DNA of 64,000 nucleotides from CAYGSN01 sp964352675 (lineage in GTDB: Bacteria > Pseudomonadota > Alphaproteobacteria > Micavibrionales > Micavibrionaceae): positions 1 to 64,000 of the forward strand of contig CAYGSN010000011.1 in assembly GCA_964352675.1 (NCBI GenBank), in the 5' to 3' direction. Both the position numbers and the translations under genes were made by a program. The notes under the pieces were generated by a model that ran no database searches, had not been told where the DNA came from, and worked only from the letters and a program-made list of their open reading frames with translations. This document shows, piece after piece, positions 52,934 to 61,628 of this stretch. How positions within the stretch are numbered: the stretch's first letter is position 1; every line of letters begins with the position of its first letter.

Positions 52934-54127
52934 ATGACAGTTAATATCCGGCAAGGCAGTGCCTTGCACACCTCCTCGATTCAACCAAAAAACCTGCAGG
53001 ATGTTGTTTTACAGCACCGCCCTGCGAAGCCTTTGTATGTCGTATTCCCTGACAAAATAAGGCAGGCGGCACAGGATTTCTGCGCGATTTTTCCAGGAAA
53101 AGCCCTCTATGCGGTGAAAACCAATCCCGATCCGCAGGTTATCCGCGCCATGAAGCAAGGCGGGGTTAAAGGCTTTGACGTGGCCTCATTGGAGGAAATC
53201 CGGCTGGTGCGACAAATGGCACCACGGGCGGAATTGCATTTCATGCACCCGGTCAAAATGCCGGAAGATATTCGCGCCGCCTATTTTGAATACGGTGTGC
53301 GGAATTTCGTTCTGGACCATGAGGACGAGTTGTTCAAAATCATGCGCGAAACCGATCTGGCACAGGATTTGAACCTGACCGTGCGCATTGCTCTGCCAAA
53401 AACCGACAAGGCGCTGATCGATTTTTCCGGCAAGTTTGGAGCGACGATGGCAGAAGCCATAGACCTTCTCAACAAATGCCGTCCGGTTTCCCAAAAACTG
53501 GGGCTGAGCTTCCATGTAGGCACACAAATGAGTGACCCTGCGGTTTATGCCCGCGCCATTTCCTATGCCGCGGACATTATTTCCGCATGTGGCGTGAAGG
53601 TTGATACTCTGAATATCGGCGGCGGCTTTCCCGTGGCCTATGAAGGCGATGAGAATCTGCAAAGCCTGGGTGATTATATGCAGGACATCAAAACCGCCTT
53701 GATCAAATCAGGTCTGGGGAAAATCAAACTCCTGGCCGAGCCTGGCCGCGTATTGGTGGCCAAAGGCGCCGCCCTGGTTGCGCGGGTTGAGCTGCGCAAG
53801 GGCGATATGCTCTATATCAATGACGGCGTTTACGGTGGATTGTTCGATGCGGCGGATTGGGTTGGAACGCAATACCCGGTGCAGGCTGTGTCATGTGATC
53901 GCCCGTTCACAGCAGAGACAAGGGCGTTCCAAATGTCCGGACCGACATGCGATTCTCTGGATATGATGAAAGGGCCGTTTGTACTGCCGGGTGATATCGG
54001 TATCGGCGACTGGATCGTGTTTGAAAACACCGGAGCCTACAGCATGGCCCTGCGCAGTAATTTCAACGGGTTTGGTCACGCTGATACAGTTTATATTCAG
54101 GACAGGCGCTCTTCGAAATCCCTATAA
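52934..54127 (+). CDS. speF: Ornithine decarboxylase (lysine/ornithine decarboxylase-like)
   Basis: This 397-residue fold-III PLP decarboxylase converts ornithine to putrescine. The PLP lysine is K62 in LYAVKTNPDP, then FHVGTQ, LNIGGGFPVAYEGDE and LLAEPGRVLVA, and the active-site GPTCDSLD with C339. Length and motifs match alphaproteobacterial ODC. Ribosome site AGGGG overlaps the leader ORF stop. It is convergent with nspC, sharing 31 bases. Some family members also accept lysine. Confidence 0.9.
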   Translation: MTVNIRQGSALHTSSIQPKNLQDVVLQHRPAKPLYVVFPDKIRQAAQDFCAIFPGKALYAVKTNPDPQVIRAMKQGGVKGFDVASLEEIRLVRQMAPRAELHFMHPVKMPEDIRAAYFEYGVRNFVLDHEDELFKIMRETDLAQDLNLTVRIALPKTDKALIDFSGKFGATMAEAIDLLNKCRPVSQKLGLSFHVGTQMSDPAVYARAISYAADIISACGVKVDTLNIGGGFPVAYEGDENLQSLGDYMQDIKTALIKSGLGKIKLLAEPGRVLVAKGAALVARVELRKGDMLYINDGVYGGLFDAADWVGTQYPVQAVSCDRPFTAETRAFQMSGPTCDSLDMMKGPFVLPGDIGIGDWIVFENTGAYSMALRSNFNGFGHADTVYIQDRRSSKSL

Positions 54128-55251
54128 CCGAAGCGTTTGACGCGCTCATAACGCCCGTCTTCATGCAGAATACCCAGATCCGGCAGAGGCACGCCGTTGA
54201 ATGTCGTGTTCTTGACGAATGAGTATTGCATCATATCGGTAAAAACCAGAACCTGCCCCGGCTCCAACGGTGCATCAAAGCTGTATTCCCCGATCACATC
54301 GCCGGTCATGCAGGTATTGCCGCCAAGAATATAGGTATGGAGCTTTTCGCCCGCTTCGCCGCTGCAGATAATATTGGGGCGGTACGGCACCTCCAGAACA
54401 TCGGGCATATGGGTGCTGGCCGAAGCATCCAGAATGGCCAGCGGCCGCTCATGCGGGATAACATCCAGCACCCTGGCCACCAGATATCCGGCGTCATAAA
54501 CCAGCGCACCGCCAGGCTCCAGCGTAATATGCAGATCAAAGCGCGCCTTCAAACCCTTCAGAGCGGCAATCAGGGCATCGACATTATAATCCGGATGCGT
54601 GATGTAATGTCCGCCGCCCAGATTAACATGAGAGACCTTCTCCAGCGCTTGCGGGAATGTCTGCGTGATATGAGAGATCAGCGCCACCGAATCCTCAGCC
54701 ATATTCTCGCATAGATTGTGGAAATGCAGGATATCGACCAGATCCAGAACCTCATCATTCAATTCCTGCGCATGCACACCAAAACGCGATGTGGGCGCAG
54801 ACGGATCGTACAGCGCGCTGTTTTTAACCAGCGGCAATTGTGGATTAACCCGCAAGCCGATCAAGGCATCCGGGCGTTCCCGGCGCACCAGGGCTGCAAA
54901 TTTTTTGAGCTGATGGACGGAGTTAAAATAAATATGGTTGCTGTGTTTCAGGCATTCTAGAAGGTCTTCCTTGCGAAAAGCCGGGGAATAGGTGTGGACC
55001 TCTTTATCCATGCCGGGACCGAAATGCGACGCGCCAAGCCGGGCTTCATAAAGCCCGCTGGCCGTGGTGCCGTCCAGCGTATCGACCATAAAGGGAAAAA
55101 CGCTGAACATGGCAAAGGCCTTGGTCGCCAGCAGGATCTTAACACCCGCCTCCGCCTTGATGCGGGCGGCCGCGGCCATGTTCTTCCTGATCCGGCTTAT
55201 ATCGGCGACATAGGCTGGGCTTTGGATATCGGCCAGAGCCTTAAGCGGCAT
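54097..55251 (-). CDS. nspC: Carboxynorspermidine/carboxyspermidine decarboxylase
   Basis: NspC decarboxylates carboxyspermidine or carboxynorspermidine to the triamine. The 384-residue PLP protein reads SPAYVADISRIRKNMAAAAR, the lysine in KILLATKAFAMF, VNLGGGHYITHPDYNVDALI and TLEPGGALVYDAGYLVARV. ATG 55251 lies inside the synthase end (11-base overlap), the usual coupling of these two genes. Given putrescine from SpeF, spermidine is the probable product. Confidence 0.92.
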   Translation of the reverse strand: MPLKALADIQSPAYVADISRIRKNMAAAARIKAEAGVKILLATKAFAMFSVFPFMVDTLDGTTASGLYEARLGASHFGPGMDKEVHTYSPAFRKEDLLECLKHSNHIYFNSVHQLKKFAALVRRERPDALIGLRVNPQLPLVKNSALYDPSAPTSRFGVHAQELNDEVLDLVDILHFHNLCENMAEDSVALISHITQTFPQALEKVSHVNLGGGHYITHPDYNVDALIAALKGLKARFDLHITLEPGGALVYDAGYLVARVLDVIPHERPLAILDASASTHMPDVLEVPYRPNIICSGEAGEKLHTYILGGNTCMTGDVIGEYSFDAPLEPGQVLVFTDMMQYSFVKNTTFNGVPLPDLGILHEDGRYERVKRFGYRDFEERLS

Positions 55252-56479
55252 TTTTGCGCTTTTCTTCTTCCAGCAATTCACCAAGGCCGCTTTTCAGCTC
55301 TTTCACATGCCAGGGCAGGCCCTGCTTGGCGACTTCTTCCATGAAGGGGTTGGGATCGAGCTGCTCGACATTCCATACACCCGGCTCTGTGCCCCACAGA
55401 CCCTTATGCATCATGATCGCGCCGGTGACGGCCGGAACGCCGGTGGTGTAAGATACGGCCTGCGCGCCCACTTCTTCGTGGGTTTTGGCATGGTCGCAAA
55501 CATTGTAGATCAGGACGGTTTTTTCCTGCCCATCCTTCACACCGGTGATAACGCATCCGATAGAGGTTTTACCGGTATAGCCTTCCGCCAGTGAAGACGG
55601 CTCCGGCAAAAGGGTTTTCAGGAACTGGATCGGAACGATTTCAACCCCGTTATGCACCACAGGATCAATGCGGGTCATGCCGACATTCTGAAGCACTTCC
55701 ATATGTTTGATATAGGCATCGCCGAAGGTCATCCAGAAACGGATGCGCTTCAGGCCCTTAATATTCTGAACCAGGGATTCAAGTTCTTCGTGATACAGAA
55801 GATAGCTCGCCTTTTCCCCGACTTCCGGGTAATCGATCATTTTGCGGAACTCCAGCGGGTCCGTTTCTATCCACTGGCCGTTTTCCCAGTATTTGCCACG
55901 CTGGGTGACCTCGCGCAGATTGATTTCCGGGTTAAAGTTCGTGGCGAACGCCTTGCCGTGATCCCCGGCATTGCAATCGATAATGTCGATATAATGGATC
56001 TCATCGAACAGGTTCTTTTGCGCATAAGCACAGTAAATATTGGTCTGGCCCGGATCGAAACCGCAGCCCAGAATCGCCGTAATCCCGGCTTCCTTGAATT
56101 TTTCCCGATACGCCCATTGCCATTTATATTCGAACTTGGCTTCGTCCAGCGGCTCATAATTGGCGGTGTCCATGTAATTCACCTTGGTTTCCAGACAGGC
56201 ATCCATGATCGCCAGGTCCTGATACGGCAACGCCATATTGATCACCAGGTCGGGGTTCAGCTTTTTAATCAACGCCACAGTATCTGGCACCTTATCCGCA
56301 TCCAGCTCGGAAATACCGATCTCAACGCCGAAATCTTCGCGGCAGGATTTTTGCACGTCCTCGCATTTGGCAATCCTGCGGCTGGCCAAATGGATAGATG
56401 TGAAAATTTCTTTGTTCATTGCACATTTTTTCGCGACAACGGAACCGGCTGCTCCGGCACCAATAATCAGGACGTTCAT
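55241..56479 (-). CDS. Carboxynorspermidine/carboxyspermidine synthase (LYS1-like dehydrogenase)
   Basis: This enzyme condenses aspartate semialdehyde with putrescine or diaminopropane and reduces the imine with NADPH. The 412-residue saccharopine-dehydrogenase-like protein has VLIIGAGAAGSVVAKKCA, LINMALPYQDLAIMDACL-type core, LGCGFDPGQTNIYCAYA and DCNAGDHGKAFATNFNPEIN. GGAGG at 56487-56493 fixes ATG 56479. It is divergent from the agmatinase-family gene with 69 bases between. Confidence 0.92.
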   Translation of the reverse strand: MNVLIIGAGAAGSVVAKKCAMNKEIFTSIHLASRRIAKCEDVQKSCREDFGVEIGISELDADKVPDTVALIKKLNPDLVINMALPYQDLAIMDACLETKVNYMDTANYEPLDEAKFEYKWQWAYREKFKEAGITAILGCGFDPGQTNIYCAYAQKNLFDEIHYIDIIDCNAGDHGKAFATNFNPEINLREVTQRGKYWENGQWIETDPLEFRKMIDYPEVGEKASYLLYHEELESLVQNIKGLKRIRFWMTFGDAYIKHMEVLQNVGMTRIDPVVHNGVEIVPIQFLKTLLPEPSSLAEGYTGKTSIGCVITGVKDGQEKTVLIYNVCDHAKTHEEVGAQAVSYTTGVPAVTGAIMMHKGLWGTEPGVWNVEQLDPNPFMEEVAKQGLPWHVKELKSGLGELLEEEKRKNAA

Positions 56480-56548
56480 AGGCTTTTCCTCCATATCATT
56501 TTCATGCCTTTATATACCTTCCAAAACGATAAAAAAGCAAGTATAAAC

Positions 56549-57451
56549 ATGGGCATGTTGAACTATTTGCCACCATTGAAAGCCTTTCTGAGCCTTGACA
56601 AATCCGATGCCTGCGCGCCGGAGAATGCGCGTGCGGTTATGATTCCGTTCGGGCTGGAAAAAACCGTCAGCTATACCGGCGGAACGGCCAAAGGCCCGCA
56701 GGCGATTTTGGATGCTTCGCCGGAACTGGAATATTTCGATGAGGTCTTTTGGTGTGAGCCGTTTCGTGAGTACGGCATTGCCACGCTGGCCGAGCCGGAA
56801 ATCGCTGGAAACGTTGAAGACGCGCTGGACCAGCTTGAAAGCCTGACCGAAGAGGTGCTGGAAGCCGGTAAATTCCCCCTGATCCTGGGCGGGGAGCATT
56901 CGATCACCGCCGGTTCGATCCGCCCCTTTGCCCAGCGGTATGAACAGCTCACCATCCTGCAATTTGATGCCCATGCTGACTTACGTGATGGCTATGACGG
57001 GGAGCATTACAGCCACGCCGCCGCCATGTGCCGCTGCCTTGATCATCCGAATGTGCGCCTTGTTTCGGTTGGTATCCGCAATATCTCCGCCGGGGAAATC
57101 CCGTTCCTGGAGGCCAATAAAGACCGCATTGAAATCTTCTGGGCCAAGGACAAAGCCAAATGGAGCGCCGCAGATATCGCCAAAGCCGTGGGCACGGGGC
57201 CGACCTATATCACCTTTGACATTGACGGTTTTGATTCTTCCCTGATGCCCGCCACAGGAACGCCGGAGCCGGGTGGCCTGTTCTGGGACGAGGTTATGGA
57301 CGCCTTGGCAGCAGTATCAAAAAGCGCCAACATTGTCGGCGCAGACGTTGTGGAACTGGCGCCGCAGACCGGGCTGCATGCCTGTGATTTTCTTGCGGCG
57401 AAGCTGTGCTACAAAATTATGAGCTATGCGTTGCTTGGAAAAAAATCATGA
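56549..57451 (+). CDS. speB: Agmatinase/arginase-family ureohydrolase SpeB
   Basis: The 300-residue enzyme hydrolyses a guanidino substrate, most likely agmatine to putrescine and urea. Mn-binding motifs are LGGEHSITAG, FDAHADLRDGYDGEHYSHA and FDIDGFDSSLMPATGTPEPGG, with the SpeB-type N-terminus. The frame is open far upstream through antisense sequence; ATG 56549 (or 56555) is the real start. Genes for arginine decarboxylase are not in the window, so guanidinobutyrase or another activity remains possible. Confidence 0.9.
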   Translation: MGMLNYLPPLKAFLSLDKSDACAPENARAVMIPFGLEKTVSYTGGTAKGPQAILDASPELEYFDEVFWCEPFREYGIATLAEPEIAGNVEDALDQLESLTEEVLEAGKFPLILGGEHSITAGSIRPFAQRYEQLTILQFDAHADLRDGYDGEHYSHAAAMCRCLDHPNVRLVSVGIRNISAGEIPFLEANKDRIEIFWAKDKAKWSAADIAKAVGTGPTYITFDIDGFDSSLMPATGTPEPGGLFWDEVMDALAAVSKSANIVGADVVELAPQTGLHACDFLAAKLCYKIMSYALLGKKS

Positions 57452-57705
57452 CCGGCGGCGGACCAAAAGCAAAGATTGCAGGTACCGCACCGATAGAGGT
57501 CCAACTCGAAAAGGGGCAGCAATACGGGTTTTGCACCTGCGGCCATTCCGAAAAACAGCCTTTCTGCGACGGTCTGCATAAAGAACACGCGCCTGAATTC
57601 AAATCCCTGAAATTCTGCTCGGTCAAGGATCAGACAGTGTTCCTGTGCATGTGCAAACACAGCCGGAAATTTCCCTTTTGCGACGGGTCGCATTCGCGCT
57701 GCTAG
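57448..57705 (+). CDS. Tandem CDGSH iron-sulfur protein
   Basis: The 85-residue protein carries two CDGSH motifs: CTCGHSEKQPFCDGLH and CMCKHSRKFPFCDGSH, each with three Cys and one His to hold a 2Fe-2S cluster. Members act in redox or Fe-S handling. Its ATGA overlaps the speB stop, so translation is coupled; the link to polyamines is unexplained. The upstream extension to 57406 lies in speB. Confidence 0.9.
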   Translation: MTGGGPKAKIAGTAPIEVQLEKGQQYGFCTCGHSEKQPFCDGLHKEHAPEFKSLKFCSVKDQTVFLCMCKHSRKFPFCDGSHSRC

Positions 57706-57711
57706 GCGTTT

Positions 57712-58443
57712 TTATGGCGCAGGAGTTGGTTCAGCTTCGGGATTTAGAACAGCCTGCTGCTTCTGCGCAAGCGTCTCGATATCAGCCCGCAGAGCAGCCT
57801 CCTCTTGCTGCAGGGCCGGATCTTCAAACAGGACGCTGCCGTGTTCCGCATCGACAACATAACGCCCCTCGCTCCCCGCATAGAGACCCAGGAGCCTCTC
57901 ATATGCCGCAATAAGCTCCTCTTCATAGGAGAAAAAATCGATATAGCGCGAGGCTTGTTCTTGTTTGACTTTGCTCCAGCCCTCCAAAATCGTCCGGCGT
58001 TTTTTTTCTTGTAGATCGGCGGACAGCGCCTGCACATTCTGATCGGTATTTTCAAAAACCAAAATCAGCTCGTCCATCTTTCCACGCAGCGACGGGATAA
58101 GGTTCTGTGCAATTTCAAGGTTTTGCGTAGCGTAATCTGGACGACGCAAATTAGCAGGCTGCACCAGGTCTTTCAAAACCTGCCGCTCCTTGTTATACGC
58201 TGCAACCCGCGTTTTAACGTCCTCCAGGAAAGTATAGAACAAAGCTTTAATCTGGTCCTCAGCCTCGCGTTCCTGCGCGGCCCTCTCCTGCACCTGCCGC
58301 GCCTGTTCCTGCTGGCGGAGCTGTTCCTGTGCGTATAGCTCATTCTGGTGTTGCATGAACACCCAGACACCAAAGCTGCCAACGATAACCAGCAAAATAG
58401 CGGCAATCTTCCCGGCCAGTTTTTCGACTTTCGGCTGTTTCAT
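57712..58443 (-). CDS. Membrane-anchored coiled-coil protein, unknown
   Basis: The 243-residue protein has one N-terminal membrane anchor (IAAILLVIVGSFGVWVFM, about 13-30), then a Glu/Gln/Arg-rich coiled coil (LRQQEQARQVQERAAQERE), a helical extracytoplasmic region, and a Pro/Ala end. No family is recognised. It is 2 bases from the nucleosidase gene and likely cotranscribed after it. Confidence 0.7.
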   Translation of the reverse strand: MKQPKVEKLAGKIAAILLVIVGSFGVWVFMQHQNELYAQEQLRQQEQARQVQERAAQEREAEDQIKALFYTFLEDVKTRVAAYNKERQVLKDLVQPANLRRPDYATQNLEIAQNLIPSLRGKMDELILVFENTDQNVQALSADLQEKKRRTILEGWSKVKQEQASRYIDFFSYEEELIAAYERLLGLYAGSEGRYVVDAEHGSVLFEDPALQQEEAALRADIETLAQKQQAVLNPEAEPTPAP

Positions 58444-58445
58444 GT

Positions 58446-59003
58446 CTATATCCCCGCTTTATCCAGTGCGTCCTTAAGACGGATCGCAGCATGATGCAAG
58501 GCTTCGTGCCAATCCATATGCGCGGCGTCATCCGCCCCGTCCGAGACATATTTCAAACACAGGAACGGAATGTCCTCACGCTGGCAGATCAACGCCAGCG
58601 CATACGCTTCCATGTCCACAACATCAAAATTCTGCGCGGCCTCGCTGGCATCAAAATTATCGCCTGTCCCGCATAGCCCCTGGGGCAGACCTGTCACAGC
58701 CTGACCATATTCGATACGTACCGGATCATTAGAAAAAGGTGTTTGAAACCGTTCAAATCCCAGGGCCGTAACATCCATGTCCCGCTGCACAAAAGCCGTA
58801 CAATTGACAATGCTGCCCCCCTCATGCTTGCGGCTTCCGGCCGTACCCATATTCACCACCAGCGAGGGTTTTTCCCGCACGATATGGCGGCTGAGCGCAT
58901 AGGCAGCATTCACCTTGCCGATCCCGGTGTGCAGCAACGTACGGCCATTAAAAACATCCTGACTCTCTTCTTTCATGGCAAAAACGAGCAAAGGCTCAGA
59001 CAT
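58446..59003 (-). CDS. MTA/SAH nucleosidase-like protein, short
   Basis: The 185-residue protein belongs to the PNP/UDP phosphorylase superfamily, as in MtnN. It has HTGIGKVNAAYALS, VVNMGTAGSRKH, the VDMEAYALALI acid region and KYVSDGADDAAH. It is shorter than E. coli MtnN (232), missing part of the N-terminal half. In polyamine cells it could salvage methylthioadenosine, but this route makes no MTA, so S-adenosylhomocysteine or another nucleoside is plausible. It overlaps the transporter by 8 bases. Confidence 0.75.
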   Translation of the reverse strand: MSEPLLVFAMKEESQDVFNGRTLLHTGIGKVNAAYALSRHIVREKPSLVVNMGTAGSRKHEGGSIVNCTAFVQRDMDVTALGFERFQTPFSNDPVRIEYGQAVTGLPQGLCGTGDNFDASEAAQNFDVVDMEAYALALICQREDIPFLCLKYVSDGADDAAHMDWHEALHHAAIRLKDALDKAGI

Positions 59004-60342
59004 TTTTCTTTAATCCCTTTTTGAGCATTGTGAGAGCAGAAGCGCGAACCGCCTTCGGCACCAGCGCAACCATAAACCCGGCAACTGGAAGTGTCAAAAG
59101 CCCGGTGGTTAAAAACAATTCCTCCACACGCATGCCGCCGGAAAGCATAATACTGGCCATCAGGGACGCTGCAAGGATAAACAGGGCATCAATCAGCGCC
59201 GAAGACGCCAGCACGCGGGCGCGGTGATCAGCCGGAATCCTGTCCTGTACGATGGACTTCAGAGGCACCACATACAAACCGCCCATTACCGACAGCGCAA
59301 ACAGATCAAAAATGATCCTCCAGCCCGCGAAATGAGCCAGGAAAACATCCAGCCCTATAAAATCTGTCCCGGCGGGCAAAGTCTCGGGATTATAGGGAAG
59401 ACTGGCGAAATACAGCTCCATCGCAAAAAACGCGATGCCCAGACCGGCCAGCGGCACGAAAGTCGCTTCGACCTTGCTGCGCAGCATCCGGTTGTTCAAC
59501 AGGCCACCCGCAGCAATACCGATAGAAAAAATCACCATAAAAAAGGTCAGGACGAAATTATCGACATAGAGTGTCTGCCGCGCAAAATTCGGGAATTGCG
59601 AGAGCATCATCGCGCCCACAAAGTAAAACCAGGATGTGCCTAAAATTGCAATAAACACACCGCCTTTTTGCGCGGCTGCAAAGCGAATGCTTTTCATAGC
59701 TTCTGTAAACGTATTGTAATTCAGCTTTATCTGTGGCGCGGGCGGCGGCGCATCCGGAATGCCCCGGCTTGCCGTATAACCTGCCAGGGCAAAAACTAAT
59801 AAGAACGCCCCGACAAAAAACAGGCCGATACCGCTAAGCGCCAGCAAGCTGCCGATGATAGTTCCGGCCAGAATCGCCAGATACGTGCCGGTGTTGATCA
59901 GCGCATTGCCCCCGATCAGTTCGTCATGCTGAAGATGTTGGGGCAGGATGGAAAACTTGCTGGGGCTGAAAAACGCCGATTGCGCTCCCAGAAAAAACAG
60001 CACAAGCATTAAAACCAGGACCGATTGAACCAGCAGGCCTAGCAAGGCGACCAGCACGATGACAATCTCCGCAATCTTGATCCGGCGGATCAGAAAGGCT
60101 TTGTCGAATTTATCCGCCATTTCTCCAGCCAAAGGCGCAAACAGGATGAAAGGCAGGATAAACACCCCGGCGGCAATGCTGACCAGCACCTCCGGCTGCC
60201 AGGTACCGATATCCCACAGACCGTAGGCCACCAGCACGGAAACACTGGTGCGGAAAAGATTGTCGTTTAGCGCGCCCAGAAACTGCGTGATAAATAGGGG
60301 TAAAAACCGCTCTTTACCCATGAGTTCATATTGATTTTGCAT
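58996..60342 (-). CDS. LplT-like major facilitator transporter
   Basis: The 448-residue permease has about 12 transmembrane segments. FFLGAQSAFFSPSKFSILPQ and GNALINTGTYLAILAGTIIG are the signature of the LplT/Aas lysophospholipid transporter family. LplT flips lysophospholipids for reacylation; no aas acyltransferase is visible alongside. ATG 60342 (MQNQYELMGKERF) is preferred to the 60378 start. Confidence 0.82.
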   Translation of the reverse strand: MQNQYELMGKERFLPLFITQFLGALNDNLFRTSVSVLVAYGLWDIGTWQPEVLVSIAAGVFILPFILFAPLAGEMADKFDKAFLIRRIKIAEIVIVLVALLGLLVQSVLVLMLVLFFLGAQSAFFSPSKFSILPQHLQHDELIGGNALINTGTYLAILAGTIIGSLLALSGIGLFFVGAFLLVFALAGYTASRGIPDAPPPAPQIKLNYNTFTEAMKSIRFAAAQKGGVFIAILGTSWFYFVGAMMLSQFPNFARQTLYVDNFVLTFFMVIFSIGIAAGGLLNNRMLRSKVEATFVPLAGLGIAFFAMELYFASLPYNPETLPAGTDFIGLDVFLAHFAGWRIIFDLFALSVMGGLYVVPLKSIVQDRIPADHRARVLASSALIDALFILAASLMASIMLSGGMRVEELFLTTGLLTLPVAGFMVALVPKAVRASALTMLKKGLKKNV

Positions 60343-60526
60343 GCAGTGATTATTACCGCCCAAACCCGGTAGCGGCAAGGAGTTTGTCAGAAAATCCTCA
60401 AACCCTTAGTAAGAAAGGGATAGAAGGAAGTAACGAAGAAAAAATTTGGAGAAAACAGGAACTCTGTGCTATAAATAAAAGCAATTATAAAAAATAATAA
60501 TTTATGCAACAGGGACTGCACAAATC

Positions 60527-60760
60527 ATGATCAATACGAGAATCGCGCCAATTATCACGGATCTCTCAGGGCGCTTTGGGGTCGTAAACCAGGGGCCGGG
60601 CGATACAACGACGGTAATGACTGCTACCTCAGTTTCTGTCACCCCATTCAATGTGAACACTCATATAGAATCGCTGATTGAGCCTAAAAGCAAAACAAGA
60701 ATCCCTGAATATGTTAGTAGCCTTCCTCCACACCTGCAAAGAATGATGGGTTTTTTTTAA
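60527..60760 (+). CDS. Small hypothetical protein
   Basis: The 77-residue product has no known domain. It is polar and rich in Thr, Val and Pro, with no signal peptide. The ribosome site is poor. It overlaps the convergent hydrolase by 4 bases. Its A/T-rich flanks and lack of homology leave it doubtful, but the frame is continuous. Confidence 0.4.
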   Translation: MINTRIAPIITDLSGRFGVVNQGPGDTTTVMTATSVSVTPFNVNTHIESLIEPKSKTRIPEYVSSLPPHLQRMMGFF

Positions 60761-61626
60761 TCCGTAAGCCGCGCGGCATACGCCATCCAAGCTTCATGAT
60801 CCGCGCCGGGCACGACCTGCATTTTGTGGTTTGAAAGCCCTAGGCCATTGGCTTTATCCAGAAAATCGCGCGTTAACGCACAAGGCATCACCGAATCATT
60901 GCCGCCACACAGGTGAATAAACTCAGTCTGCACAGACGCGTGCAAAAGAAAATCAGTTGTCTGTGACAAACGCAAGGGAGAGACATTGTGATGATCCACC
61001 CATGCCGCCGGATCAATCACCCCGGCCACAGTGGTCACTTTGGAAATGTCGGAACGCTTTGCCGCGAGTAACATGGCAACATAACCTCCGCCCGAATACC
61101 CTATCAACTCAAAGGATTCGATACCGAATCGGGTTTTGAGCTTGTCCAGAGCTGCATTGACGGAACCAACAACACGCGGATGAAACCGGTCATAGGTCCA
61201 GAAATCAGCGCTGCATTGCGAATCGTTTGTAAACTGGCACGGCCGTGCCAGATAGATCGCCGGAGCGCCGGATGCGATCGCCATCTGAAGGCCCGCAGGC
61301 TCGCGCGGACTGGGGTTGTCCGAAACCCGGAACCGCGTTACCCAGGCATAGCCGTCCCCTTCCAGGTAGATTCGTCCGCTCTTGTTATGAGAAGCAACCA
61401 TATCGGGATGAAAAGCTGAAAAAACCTGAAAATCAGGCGTTTGAATAGTTTCAGAGCGAAAACCAGAATGATCCAAAAGTTGAGCAAGGTGATCCATTCT
61501 TCCTGATACACTCGCACATCCTGCCAGAATCATTAGAAAGCCTGTGCAGAGGAAAAAGGCTGAAGAATGCAAAAAAGCCTGGCTGAGCCAGGCTTTTTCA
61601 GAATTTTTAAAGACTATCTTTTTCAA
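60757..61626 (-). CDS. Alpha/beta-hydrolase lipoprotein
   Basis: The 289-residue protein has lipobox LAGC (cysteine 37) and a serine-hydrolase core with nucleophile GYSGGGYVAM, Asp in LCGGNDSVMP and His in PGADHEAWM. The substrate is unknown. The only complete start is TTG 61626, unusually followed by a terminator hairpin inside the first 18 codons; a second TTG at 61572 (LHSSAFFLC) would shorten the signal peptide but also lacks a good ribosome site. Two cysteines near the middle may form a disulfide. Confidence 0.72.
   Translation of the reverse strand: MKKIVFKNSEKAWLSQAFLHSSAFFLCTGFLMILAGCASVSGRMDHLAQLLDHSGFRSETIQTPDFQVFSAFHPDMVASHNKSGRIYLEGDGYAWVTRFRVSDNPSPREPAGLQMAIASGAPAIYLARPCQFTNDSQCSADFWTYDRFHPRVVGSVNAALDKLKTRFGIESFELIGYSGGGYVAMLLAAKRSDISKVTTVAGVIDPAAWVDHHNVSPLRLSQTTDFLLHASVQTEFIHLCGGNDSVMPCALTRDFLDKANGLGLSNHKMQVVPGADHEAWMAYAARLTD
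61571..61598 (-). terminator. Strong bidirectional terminator after the beta-barrel gene
   Basis: AAAAAGCCTGGCT and AGCCAGGCTTTTT pair perfectly around a single G, giving a long stem with T-runs. It lies 31 bases past the stop of the autotransporter-type gene and inside the apparent start of the hydrolase gene. Confidence 0.85.
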
Positions 61627-61628
61627 GA

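Noticed and set aside
55652..56548. 299-residue N-terminal extension of speB
   Set aside because: It runs antisense through the carboxyspermidine synthase; agmatinase family length starts at 56549.
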